Shown here: positions 1 to 7,337 of the stretch, piece by piece
Layout: each line of letters starts with the position of its first letter
How positions within the stretch are numbered: the stretch's first letter is position 1
DNA from: Larix sibirica
Taxonomy: Eukaryota; Streptophyta; Pinopsida; Pinales; Pinaceae
Reading direction: 5' to 3'
NCBI GenBank assembly: GCA_004151065.3
Contig: NWUY0300054675.1
Coordinates: 7,723 to 18,173, forward strand
Length of the DNA stretch: 10,451 nt
Notes under the pieces: model-generated
What the model saw: the letters and a program-made list of their open reading frames with translations, nothing else
What the model was told of the DNA's origin: nothing
Database searches by the model: none
Translations under genes and position numbers: made by a program

Positions 1-302
1 CAACAATATAGTTTTTTTCGCTGAAAAAAATAATTCTTAATACATTATAAAATTATGTATTATTATCTAGTTGATAAAAATAAAATGCTTCAATTTCAAA
101 TTGTTATTATATTTTGTTACCAATTTAGATTATGAAAATGTATATATTTTTAAGTAATAACTTTAATTCATGGATGTGCCATATTGTCATNNGCACATTT
201 AGGGGAGACCAGTACACTTAATGTATGTTTGTTGTCATGAATACATTGGCAAAGAAACGATTATTGAAAACTATCGCTGTTTGTGACTAGGACGTTAGTG
301 GA

Positions 303-425
303 TCTATATCTCCAGATTTAACATCTAAGTGACCTCCTCCATTATTTGAGAGCTTTAACATCTAAGTGACCTCCATTATTTGAGAGCTTTAACATCTATA
401 TCTCCAGATTTAACATCTAAGTGAT
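303..425. repeat. Nested tandem duplication (34-37 bp units plus a 30-bp outer repeat)
   Basis: A unit beginning TTTAACATCTAAGTGACCTC occurs at 317-353 (37 bp) and again at 354-387 (34 bp, lacking one CTC triplet). It is followed by the start of a third copy. The segment TCTATATCTCCAGATTTAAC and its ten following bases are identical at 303-332 and 395-424, so the inner pair is bracketed by an outer repeat. Local slippage or unequal exchange is the simplest origin; no function is evident. Confidence 0.85.
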
Positions 426-660
426 TTTGGGATATAAACCGTATAAATTATTGCTGGAAATTGCTATTATCGTATTTTTGTAGTTTCAACAATTGGGATT
501 GTTTGTTCTAGACTAATTGCCCAATTTTAAAACTACCCAGATCGAAATTGCGATCTAAACACTCCAAACTGTGATTTTGACAAAAATTCCTCTACCAAAT
601 TTCAGCAAGCCAGGAACGTTTTAGTTAGCCCTTATACAGCTCATGAGTACTTGGGGTATC

Positions 661-720
661 TATTCTTGTAACCTAGTTAACACCAAAAAAGACAGTATTT
701 ATTCTTGTAACGTAGTTAAC
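661..720. repeat. 21-bp direct repeat pair, 39 bp apart
   Basis: TATTCTTGTAACCTAGTTAAC at 661-681 recurs at 700-720 with one change (CCTAG to CGTAG). Each copy is followed by an A-rich tract. It could be a small duplication or a target-site-like pair around an 18-bp filler; nothing further supports an insertion. Confidence 0.6.
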
Positions 721-1074
721 GAAAAAAAAAAACACCTGTCCCTGATGAATAAACTCGTCCATTTAGATGACCCCAACATATTTAATCAAATCAAATACCT
801 ACTTTGAATTGTTCCTTCCACATTATGGATGGTTGCTGTAGTGCGCTAATGATAATCTATAAAGTTGTACTATTTTAAACAAGTGCGGCGTGCAGTTTAG
901 ACTCCATGCTTATAGAAAAGTATCATGAAAATTTGTTGATTTATAATTATGTCAATTATTTACTTAGTGAAGATCAATAATGCATTCTCTATTGTAATAT
1001 TGAAAGTCAAGACATAAAATATCCTTAGAAAAATGCTTGACCTTTCACTGTTTGAGAAGCGACATCTATTGGTA

Positions 1075-1530
1075 TCAACTTTATGAGAAGTGACATATAT
1101 TGCTCCGTTTTTGTTTACTTGCTTTATACAATAGATTCATACAGGCATTGGAAATAGCATACGAAAAGAGTATTCAATACACGAACCGTGATATCAGTGC
1201 TAACCGTGGTACGTATACTTGGATACGAGAACCTCAGGTACTTATCAACTTTATGAGGAGTGACATTTATTGGTCTGTATATCTTTACTTCCTTTATACA
1301 CTAGAGTCATATCGGCCTTGAAAAGAGCACAGTCAATACATTAACCATGGTATCAGTACATTAGCCATGATCTATACTTGGATAGGAGAACCTCATGTAA
1401 TTACCACATGGTTTTCGTTACACATCAGAACAGATGCACTTGGCCTTGGAAATAACATATGGTAAAAGCAATCACATAAACCATGAGATTGATACTTGAT
1501 TGCAGACCTTCATGGGATAAGTCCATGGGG
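1075..1530. repeat. Degenerate tandem repeat, about 170-bp period, 2-3 copies
   Basis: Copy 1 starts at 1075 and copy 2 at 1245, both with TCAACTTTATGAG[A/G]AGTGACAT. The order of shared blocks is the same in both: a TTTAC..CTTTATACA block, a TCATA..GGC.TTG block, AAAAGAG, TCAATACA, CCGTG or CCATGATATCAGT, then ATACTTGGATA and GAGAACCTCA. A third, more degraded copy follows from about 1410 (GGCCTTGGAAATAACATA, AAACCATGAGAT, GATACTTGAT, GACCTTCATGG). Divergence between copies is substantial, so the array is old. The 73-codon open frame running across it is not a gene. It resembles short satellite-like or element-internal repeats; family not recognised. Confidence 0.75.
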
Positions 1531-1571
1531 TTTTAATTGTATTAATATTTCAAGATTCTTTACCAAGAAGG

Positions 1572-1655
1572 AAAGCAATGATAGACCTAGATAGGTAAAG
1601 ATCAACTATTTATAAAGCAATGATAGACCTAGATAGGTAAAGATCTACTATTTAT
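1572..1655. repeat. 42-bp tandem duplication, two nearly identical copies
   Basis: The unit starting AAAGCAATGATAGACCTAG occupies 1572-1613 and 1614-1655. By eye the copies differ at one base (ATCAACTA versus ATCTACTA). This is much less diverged than the 170-bp repeat just upstream, so the duplication is recent or recently homogenised. Confidence 0.9.
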
Positions 1656-1790
1656 AGTTAGATACTAATAATATTGTATTAAATGAACATGTTTATATAA
1701 AGTTTTTCATCCCTCTTAATAAAAATTTTATATGTATTTTTTTTTCCAAAGAAAAAAAGGTGTTCCCTTTATATTAAAGTTAACACATTA

Positions 1791-1920
1791 ACAAGGGGCT
1801 GTTTTTCTTTTACTAGTTGACATTAGGTGGTGTTAGTATGTTATGACTATGGATGTTGGTTGTTTTTCCATCATATACTTATTAATAAAGTATAGTTTTT
1901 ATCGAGTGAAAAAAAAAAAA
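1791..1920 (+). mobile_element. 5'-truncated LINE-type 3' end with poly(A) tail
   Basis: The segment ends with AATAAA (1884-1889), about 20 bp of spacer, then A12 (1909-1920), which is the layout of a retrotransposed polyadenylated 3' end. The T-rich body resembles 3' untranslated regions of plant L1-type LINEs. Candidate target-site duplications flank it: GTTAACACATTA at 1779-1790 and GTTTACACATTT at 1922-1933, matching at 10 of 12 positions. If correct, the insertion is only about 130 bp and severely 5'-truncated, as is usual for LINEs. A processed-transcript or SINE tail is possible instead. Confidence 0.4.
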
Positions 1921-1997
1921 TGTTTACACATTTTACATGAATAGAAATAGGTCTCAAGATAGTATATCCACATTAAGTGTTCATTACATGTAATCAG

Positions 1998-2025
1998 CTT
2001 TCATTATATAATTCTTTAATGAAAG
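1998..2025. repeat. Short inverted repeat, 8-bp arms
   Basis: CTTTCATT at 1998-2005 and AATGAAAG at 2018-2025 are perfect reverse complements around a 12-bp AT-rich loop. It lies just beyond the 3' end of the minus-strand LINE relic. It may be chance in AT-rich DNA. Confidence 0.35.
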
Positions 2026-2089
2026 ATCGTCTCACAATATAGATGTTTGTCATATATGGCAAAAGATTATGTAAACACAAAATTAGAAA

Positions 2090-3290
2090 CTCGGACCTCG
2101 ATCATCCGCAATAATGGAGTCGTGTGCCTTCCCATTTTTGCCATAGCCCGTCATAAAAAAGAAGTTCAATTTTTTATAGACGATCAGGCTCACAATTCCT
2201 CTCTTGGTATACATGTTGGAAGGTGAGGTGTTGGAAAAACACAATCATTCTTTGAACCTCCTCATAGATAGAAACCAACAAGATGTTTTTTGGTTTCCAT
2301 ATGTTCTTCATCCACTGAATGATGAGAGAGGAAACATTGAATACCTACATGTTGTGGATGTTTTTGGAAATAGAAAACTACAAAAGAAATTTAACAGCCA
2401 TAAGCTCGGCACGATTGTTTGTGTTGTGGCCTGTAGATGCAGCAAATTTAAACCATCGATGAGAGTCAATGAAGATGATACCGCTTGCATCTCCTCTAGC
2501 GGGGTTTCCATGTGCAGCTCCATCAAAGAATCCCCATGGCATGTGCTTGTCAATCACCTCCATAGTGAGAACCCGAGGGGTTTTTTTATTCGATCCATGT
2601 GTCATAGTCTCCGTGATACCCAAGATTTTGTAGGCATAAACCTCTAGCGGGATGTGTTTTTCTTCAAAAATAGATAGGTTATGAGCGATCCAAGTGTGCC
2701 ACAAGATGATATATGGAAGAGCCGGTGTAGAAAATGCGTGAGGCATCGCATGCCAAGTCATTAAAGCTGCTGACAAGGAAGGGCCAGTCCAAACATGGTG
2801 TATACCAGTGAGTAGAGAGATATTTTTCCAAATGCGAAAGTATATGACAAGTGAATTAATAAGTGTTCAATGCTCTCAGGATATGATTTACAGAGAGTGC
2901 AATGGTCGGGCCCCTTGAAAATAATGGCTTGTAGCTATGTCCACACAAGGATCCTGTCGAATAGAGAAGACCAACAAAAGAGCTTCATCTTCAATGGGCA
3001 CTGTATTTTCCATAACTTATCGAACCACCATCTTTATTCCAGTAATTGCCTGGAGGAACAAATCACATTGTAACCAATCTTTGGCACATAAGTACCACCA
3101 TCAATGTTTGGAGCCCATCTAATTTCATTAGGAGCAAGAGTCAATCTGATAGACATCGCATGAAGGCCCTGTGTATATCTATTCCATCTTTCTTTGTCCT
3201 GGTTTTGAAAATTTAGAAAAGTAACATCATAATAGCCTTGATGGTGTATGTGAGTAGAATGTTGATTCGCTATCTAGGAGGCGGAGTGAA
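2090..3290 (-). pseudogene. LINE (plant L1-type) ORF2 C-terminal relic: zf-RVT and RNase H
   Basis: Read on the minus strand, one frame runs through most of this region and matches the C-terminal half of plant L1-clade ORF2 proteins. From about 3230 a segment with IRWAPNIDGGTYVPKIGY leads to WFDKLWKIQCPLKMKLFCW and the zinc-knuckle motif CTLCKSYPESIEH (about 2900). It continues through WHTWIAHNLSIFEEK and ends in an RNase H domain (listed separately). In-frame stops lie between ICSSRQLLE and RWWFDK, after RILVWT, and twice in RNase H. The knuckle's last Cys is lost (IHLSY where IHCPY is usual). No endonuclease or RT core is seen, so the copy is 5'-truncated or eroded upstream of about 3290. 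It cannot move by itself. Confidence 0.85.
2180..2540 (-). pseudogene. RNase H domain of the LINE relic
   Basis: On the minus strand WGFFDGAAHGNPARGDASG carries the first catalytic Asp (near 2522), and NNRAELMAVKF carries the catalytic Glu. The third segment reads VFNVSSLIIQW after a stop, where plant LINE RNase H domains have VFGDSKLVI; the catalytic Asp is therefore replaced by Val. The last segment HVYQERNCEPDRL keeps the terminal Asp and is followed by a stop. RNase H in LINE ORF2 removes the RNA strand after target-primed reverse transcription. Domain order RT, zf-RVT, RNase H is typical of plant L1 elements that acquired an RNase H. Two stops and the missing Asp make it inactive. The 147-codon + strand frame over this region is its antisense shadow. 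Confidence 0.85.
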
Positions 3291-4079
3291 TGCCATGATC
3301 TGAAGCTGAGTGATCATGTGATTAGGGAGCCTATAGCAATAGGAGCTACCAATCTATGGATCAATACTGATTCTTACCTTGTTTCAGTCCCCAACCTTGT
3401 TTCTGTACCAATTCATAAACGTTTGTATCCATTTTCTACACTTTTTTTAATTATTTTGTTACTAACGTTATAACGTTATATCACGTTAGAGGATCTCTCC
3501 CATACTGGGTTGTAGAGCACCTCGTTTCACTCAGTGCAAAAATGATAAACAATTAATTTAAGAATATATAAAATGATAAAAAGGGTTTTATGAATATATG
3601 AAATAAATAAGAATAGAGTATGGATTTAATAGATTAAATTGAGGAAGAGAGATGATCGAAGAGGTCAAAGCTTGAAGTTAGAAGAAGAGGTCAAACCTCT
3701 GGGATAGAGATTATGATGAATAAAATTAATAATTATTAAATTAAAAGAAATAATTATTAAATTCTAAATAAAATATCCTTAATAATGAAAGAAGTTATGA
3801 GGTAAATTTAATTTTTAAAAACAAATAAGGAAATAATATCTGAGAAATAAAGGAAATCAGGGGATCACATGAATGGAAGAGAGGATATCTCTATATAAGG
3901 GAGAGATTATAAGAAATTATGAATAATAATAAAGTAATAGGCAAAACTTAGGGAAACAAAAAATGAAGCTAAGATAAGGGAGAAAAAAGGTGGTTGAGAA
4001 TGAAAAAGAAAAGGACCAAGACTAAATTGGGGGAGATTAGATAACATCAATACAAAATAAAGATGAGAGATGAAAGTAT
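3291..4079. other. Gene-free purine- and AT-rich stretch
   Basis: No convincing coding sequence in any frame. A perfect 16-bp palindrome lies at 3463-3478. GAAGAGGTCAAA occurs twice (about 3658 and 3684), and AATAATTATTAAATT-like blocks occur twice between 3728 and 3763. A TATA-box-like CTATATAAGG sits at 3891-3900 on the + strand with no gene behind it. The part nearest 4080 may be 3' untranslated sequence of the minus-strand Penelope-like element, whose boundary I cannot fix. Confidence 0.5.
3463..3478. repeat. Perfect 16-bp palindrome
   Basis: TAACGTTATAACGTTA is its own reverse complement. A third ACGTTA follows at about 3483. No adjacent gene suggests an operator role; it may be a remnant of a target-site or terminal repeat, or chance. 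Confidence 0.6.
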
Positions 4080-4560
4080 TTAGTGGTTTAGGCGATGGAT
4101 TAATGGTTTCCAAGAATGTCTGAATTTATAGTCATTTTCCTGATTAAAATTGTTTAAGTTTTTCTCTTTTTCTAGAGATTCCCTTATAAGGAATGAAGAG
4201 TAATGAGGAGGCTAGAATTTTGGTTTGATCAAAGCAAATTAGATGTTTAGAGTTAAAAGAGTGCTCGGCTATGGCCGATTTATTAAGGCGATTATGATTA
4301 GTGTCGTCCATATGTTCTTTAAGACGGGCATGAATGGACCTGTCAGTTTGTCCTATATAGGATTTCCCATAGGAGCAGGGAATTTGGTAGACCCCATGGG
4401 AGAGAAAAGGATTGGACTTGTCTTTAATGCTCCTGAACAATTGTTTGAGCGTTTTGTGGGGTTTAAAGATAGTTTTTATATTGTTTTTTAAAAGAAGTAT
4501 GGAAATGCGATCAATGATGTCATGGATATAGGGGAGAGATACTAAAGTATGGGCTGACAA
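4080..4560 (-). pseudogene. GIY-YIG endonuclease domain of the PLE
   Basis: The minus-strand frame 4560-4144 contains GVYQIPC (the GIY element, about 4395) and SYIGQT (the YIG element), then the catalytic-Arg stretch SIHARLKEH and a later AEHSFNSKH. It ends prematurely after ILASSLLFIPYK. A shift of frame near 4185 restores the family's C-terminus, IRESLEKEKNLNNFNQEND, which supplies the candidate catalytic Glu (about 4170-4181), and the protein then stops at 4080-4082. In PLEs this domain nicks the target DNA. The upstream linker carries stops at 4624-4626 and 4618-4620. The GVY variant in place of GIY is common in PLEs. The nuclease core is better preserved than the RT, but the frameshift removes the Glu from the readable product. 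Confidence 0.9.
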
Positions 4561-4599
4561 CTTGGATTGGGGAGGCTTGGGCTTGGGGTGAAGAGCAAC

Positions 4600-5890
4600 A
4601 TTAAAGGATTTGTTGATTTAGTTTCAATAGCCATTGGCTAGGAGGGCATTGGTAAGGTGGTATTTTTCATCATCTAAATGATGGGGGTCAGATAAAGCTT
4701 TCATAATTAGGGTTTTAAGGATTGTCGATTTTTTAGTAGGCTGGTGGTGGGAATTGGCATTAAAGTATCTATTAGTATGGGTCTTTTTACAATAAACTTG
4801 ATGAGGCAGAGAACCATTTTGCTAATGAGTAACCAAAACATCAAGAAAAGGGAGAGAGTCATCCTGTTGAGTTTCCATGGTGAACTGAATGTGAGGGGAA
4901 ATATTATTCAAGTCATTGAGGGAGGAGCGGCCATGTGGCTAGATGACGAAAGTGTCATCTACAATACGAATGTTCGAAACTAGCATTTAGGTTTCAAAGG
5001 GAAATTGTTAAGGGCCAAGGCCTCGAAATGTTCCATGAATATGTCAGCAACAATAGGGGATAAACAAGATCTTGTAGCTATTCCTTCAATTTGCTCATAG
5101 AATATATCCTTAAAGCATAAGAAGGTAGAGGAGAGGAAAACCCAAATAAGATTTAGGGTTTCATCATCAACCAGCTTGGAGATGATATCAAGGGCTTCAC
5201 GAATTGGAATTTTGGTAAAGAGGGAGACAACATCAAAACTAACCATAAGGTCATTATTATCAAGACTCGGACCCTTGACTTTGTGGATAAAGTTTGTCAA
5301 GTCTTGAATATAAGATGGGGTAAGACCTACAAAATTAAAGGTTGAAGCTTGTTCGCTAAGAATCTAGAAAGACATGGGTGGGGGATCCTAAGCACTGGCA
5401 ATGGGGTGAATAGGAATATCAATCTTGTGTATTTTTGGTTGGCCATAGATTTGGGGAGGTTGGGGATTGTGGGGGAGGATTCATTTTTAATTGAAGGGTC
5501 TAAAGATGAGCATTTTATGGCATTAGAGAGCATATTAGTAATTTTATTAATGAGATCTTTAGGAGGGGGTTTATAGGAGGAACAAGATAGGAGGTCCATT
5601 AACTTAGTTTCATAATCATCGGAGTTCAAGATTATTGTGGCATTGTCTTTATCCGATTTAAGGATAACATATTTTTGTTGTTATTAAGGTTACGAATGGC
5701 CAAGAATTCATCCTTTGAGAGGTTCGATGTGGGAAGCTTGGTAGATTTGAGAATCCAAGTACAATCTTACCTAATTTCTTATGTTCATTGAGAAAGGAGA
5801 TGATAGGTAATGGATTCAATTAAGAAAAGATTGTGTAGTTAAAGCCTTTCTTAAGAAGATTAAAGGATAGAGACTTAAGAACGAGGGAGG
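4600..5890 (-). pseudogene. Penelope-like reverse transcriptase, multiply broken
   Basis: Successive minus-strand segments match PLE RTs in order. FNLLKKGFNYTIFS is near 5855, KLPTSNLSKDEFLAIRNLNN near 5710, VILKSDKDNATIILNSDDY near 5650, IYGQPKIHKIDIPIHPIASA near 5450 and FVGLTPSYIQDLTNFIHKV near 5325. Motif A follows as LMVSFDVVSLFTKIPI (Asp at 5234-5232), then motif B as EGIATRSCLSPIVADIFME (about 5085). VDDTFVI (VDD at 4962-4954) is the active-site box, followed by SLPFLDVLVTH and CKKTHTNRYFN. Canonical motif B has GSPLSP, here RSCLSP. The aromatic residue before VDD is gone, with a small insertion and frameshift just upstream. A TAG at 4939-4941 replaces the usual Trp. At least four frameshifts and several stops are present. 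PLE RTs copy RNA at a nicked target; this one cannot be functional. Confidence 0.9.
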
Positions 5891-5894
5891 AAAG

Positions 5895-6088
5895 GTTTAC
5901 AACAGTTGAGGAGGAAAATAAGTTTTGAAGAGAATGGGAATGAGGTAAAGGCCAAGGACTTTAGTGGTTTGGGTCATTAGATTGGGGAAATGTTTACAAT
6001 GATTGAGGAGGAAAATAAGTTTTGGAGAGATTGAGAATGAGGTAAAGGCCAAGGAATTGAGTGGTTTGAGTCATTAGATTGGGAAAGA
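5895..6088. repeat. 97-bp tandem duplication inside the PLE
   Basis: Unit A (5895-5991) and unit B (5992-6088) both start GTTTACAA and share TTGAGGAGGAAAATAAGTTTT, then GAATGAGGTAAAGGCCAAGGA and TCATTAGATTGGG. By eye about a dozen of 97 positions differ. Translated on the minus strand, both encode a SNDxNHSxPWPLPHSxSLQ segment followed by NLFSSS.(I/V)VN. Because 97 is not a multiple of three, the duplication throws the N-terminal frame out of phase with the RT, so it is a disabling lesion as well as a repeat. Confidence 0.85.
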
Positions 6089-6338
6089 GGAAGAAAACGA
6101 TCAAAATTTAGAGAAGAGGCATTAATAATAGGGGAGTTAGGGTTTATAGAGAGAGTGCAAGGTGGAGAAATGGAAGAATGTTGGGATAAGTTTAACATGC
6201 ACAATTTGGATGAGGTGGCTAGCGCGTGGGGAGAGGAGCCATGAATGGGAATGGGAAGGAGAGATGAGATGGAAACAATGCTTAAAGGAGGAGAAATATG
6301 GATCGAGGATGCGGATTTCCGGAGATGAGCGCACCAAA

Positions 6339-6427
6339 GGATGTAGGGGATGCGATTTGTTAACAGATTTCAATTCATATCGAAGGATGTGAGGGTTGAG
6401 ATTTGTTGACAGATTTCAATTCCTAGG
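6339..6427. repeat. 46-bp imperfect tandem duplication
   Basis: Units start GGATGT.AGGG at 6339 and 6385 and share GATTTGTT(A/G)ACAGATTTC followed by AATTC. The period of 46 is not a multiple of three, so in the PLE N-terminal frame it causes a register shift. The TGA near 6375 lies inside the duplicated block. Confidence 0.75.
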
Positions 6428-6533
6428 AGAATCTATTTTGAAAAAGAGGGGATTAAGGTTGGCAAATTTAAAGATTCAACTAAATCCACACTAGAGGCCA
6501 TAGGGGAGTAGAATCACCACGTAACCACAGGTC

Positions 6534-6641
6534 GAGTTAAATGTTGTAATTTGTCATAGGCGTTGGAGGCGGAGGGGAGTCTGGGTAGAGTTAATCGCTG
6601 CAAACTGTCACGGGGATTGGAGATGGAGGGGAGTTTGGACT
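6534..6641. repeat. 54-bp (18-codon) imperfect tandem repeat
   Basis: Both units start GAGTTAA (6534 and 6588) and end in a shared GGAGGGGAGT.TGG block. The middle is diverged. On the minus strand the period is exactly 18 codons, giving LPSISNPRDSLQRLTLPR and LPSASNAYDKLQHLTRPV in the PLE N-terminal frame. A period in multiples of three and conserved residue positions are what a repeat inside coding sequence would show. Confidence 0.7.
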
Positions 6642-6942
6642 AAGAGATCATGAGGGATCCATGGGGTTTGCAATTCGACGAAAGATTAGAGAATTTTTTG
6701 TTTTGCTTAAAAGTCACGTAGTCAAAATATTTTTGAGAGGAAATAAAAGAACAAGAATCCAAAGCATACCATGAATCAAAATTCAATAACAAGAAGAGTT
6801 TTAGATGGATGGGATAAACCTTGGAAGCGAGATGTGCAAGATCCGACCTTGTGAATTGAATCTCATTAATGATAGCATGTCTAATATGGATCGATCTCCC
6901 AAGATGGTGTTTGATTAGAACGATGGCATAATTGAAGAATCT

Positions 6943-6983
6943 CAAGATCATTTAAGAAAAATGGGGTTCTTTAAGATGATCTT
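6943..6983. repeat. Imperfect inverted repeat at the PLE start codon
   Basis: AAGATCATTTAAGA (6944-6957) pairs with TCTTTAAGATGATCTT (6968-6983), with one bulge of about two bases and a GGGG-containing loop. It covers the putative ATG of the PLE N-terminal frame. It could be a structural element in the 5' region or chance. Confidence 0.4.
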
Positions 6984-7337
6984 TTGCATAAAAGTTTTTA
7001 AAATTTGAGCATGGATGTTTTCACATTGGCAAATCATATTTCACTATATTGAAATTTAAAGTATCCAAACATTTAGAAAAATATTAAAGCTTTAAAAGCT
7101 TTAATTCATATCGATATACAAATAAAAATTAAAAATAAAATAAAATTTACATGCTTGCAAATAATTTAGCTCGAAATGCTTAACTAACTATTGCCACAAC
7201 GAAAAGAAGTGAATGTAAATACATCGAGAATCTAATCTAAACAAAGCAAGATCAAAACACATTATGCTAAAAACTCGATCTTATGGAGACAACTCAACCA
7301 GCAGTTTGCAAATTTAGCTCAAAGTAGAAGTAATCCA
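6952..7337. other. Spacer between the PLE and the PPR gene
   Basis: An AT-rich, gene-free interval of about 390 bp. It must hold the PPR gene's promoter and 5' untranslated region unless these lie inside the PLE relic. A/T-rich runs near 7120-7150 could serve as a TATA-like region, but no clear TATA box at a convincing distance was seen. It contains the palindrome at 7083-7105. Confidence 0.5.
7083..7105. repeat. Perfect palindrome with 11-bp arms
   Basis: ATTAAAGCTTT (7083-7093) and AAAGCTTTAAT (7095-7105) are exact reverse complements around a single A. It lies about 230 bp upstream of the first PPR ATG. It contains TTAAAG/CTTTAA cores; AAAG is the core recognised by plant DOF-type factors, but that motif is very common, so function is speculative. 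Confidence 0.6.

Larger units (their letters stand above)
1..1074. other. Gene-free AT-rich stretch with small duplications
   Basis: No open reading frame of note and no recognisable protein similarity was found in any frame. The stretch is AT-rich and contains two undetermined bases (nn) at 191-192. The only structure seen is short-range duplication: a nested repeat at 303-425 and a 21-bp pair at 661-681 and 700-720 (both listed separately). A CTGATGA string near 741 was examined as a possible ribozyme core and rejected. Confidence 0.6.
4080..6951 (-). mobile_element. Penelope-like retroelement relic, EN(+) GIY-YIG type, Dryad-like
   Basis: A minus-strand coding relic of about 2.9 kb shows the defining PLE order: an N-terminal region, a PLE reverse transcriptase, a linker and a C-terminal GIY-YIG endonuclease. 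PLEs are a separate retroelement class whose RT is related to telomerase and whose nuclease is of GIY-YIG type rather than the APE type of LINEs. The length fits a nearly complete element (PLEs are usually about 2.5-4 kb). Multiple stops and frameshifts, together with a damaged RT active site, make it non-autonomous. Flanking pseudo-LTRs and target-site duplications were looked for and not identified, so both ends are set by coding similarity only. In plants, endonuclease-bearing PLEs are known chiefly as conifer Dryads, hence the tentative subgroup. Confidence 0.85.
5977..6951 (-). pseudogene. PLE N-terminal region, one frame of 325 codons with four stops
   Basis: An ATG at 6951-6949 opens a minus-strand frame beginning MILRFFNYAIVLIKHHLGR. 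The same frame runs 975 bp to a stop at 5977, interrupted only at 6640-6642 (TAG), about 6515 (TGA), about 6440 (TAG) and about 6375 (TGA). After the first ~100 codons it becomes rich in Ser, Pro, Leu and His, and it contains an 18-codon tandem repeat. Its end (SLQNLFSSSIIVNIS) is duplicated in the next 97 bp and there leads into the recognisable RT N-terminus, which ties it to the element. I do not recognise a domain in it. Alternatively its distal half may be 5' untranslated or flanking DNA that stayed open by chance. Confidence 0.5.

Noticed and set aside
735-765. CTGATGA string considered as a hammerhead ribozyme core, since some PLEs carry such ribozymes
   Set aside because: The required GAAA partner and closing stems are absent, and it is over 3 kb from the PLE.
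1100-1321. 73-codon + strand open frame
   Set aside because: It spans the degenerate 170-bp tandem repeat; the two repeat units do not show conserved translated sequence.
2204-2647. 147-codon + strand open frame
   Set aside because: It lies antisense to the LINE RNase H domain, has no recognisable motifs, and is explained as a shadow of the minus-strand coding relic.
3891-3900. CTATATAAGG as a TATA box on the + strand
   Set aside because: No coding sequence or transcript evidence downstream; in AT-rich DNA such strings are expected by chance.
3907-4113. 68-codon minus-strand hydrophobic frame
   Set aside because: It overlaps the end of the PLE coding region in another frame and then reads low-complexity AT-rich DNA; it looks membrane-like only because of T-rich codons.
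4243-4491. 82-codon + strand open frame starting MFRVKRVLGY
   Set aside because: Antisense of the GIY-YIG domain; no independent support.
5349-5576. 75-codon + strand open frame
   Set aside because: Antisense of the PLE reverse transcriptase region.
4080-6951. Pseudo-LTRs or target-site duplications around the PLE
   Set aside because: Visual comparison of 3900-4080 with 6950-7200 showed no convincing direct or inverted copies.
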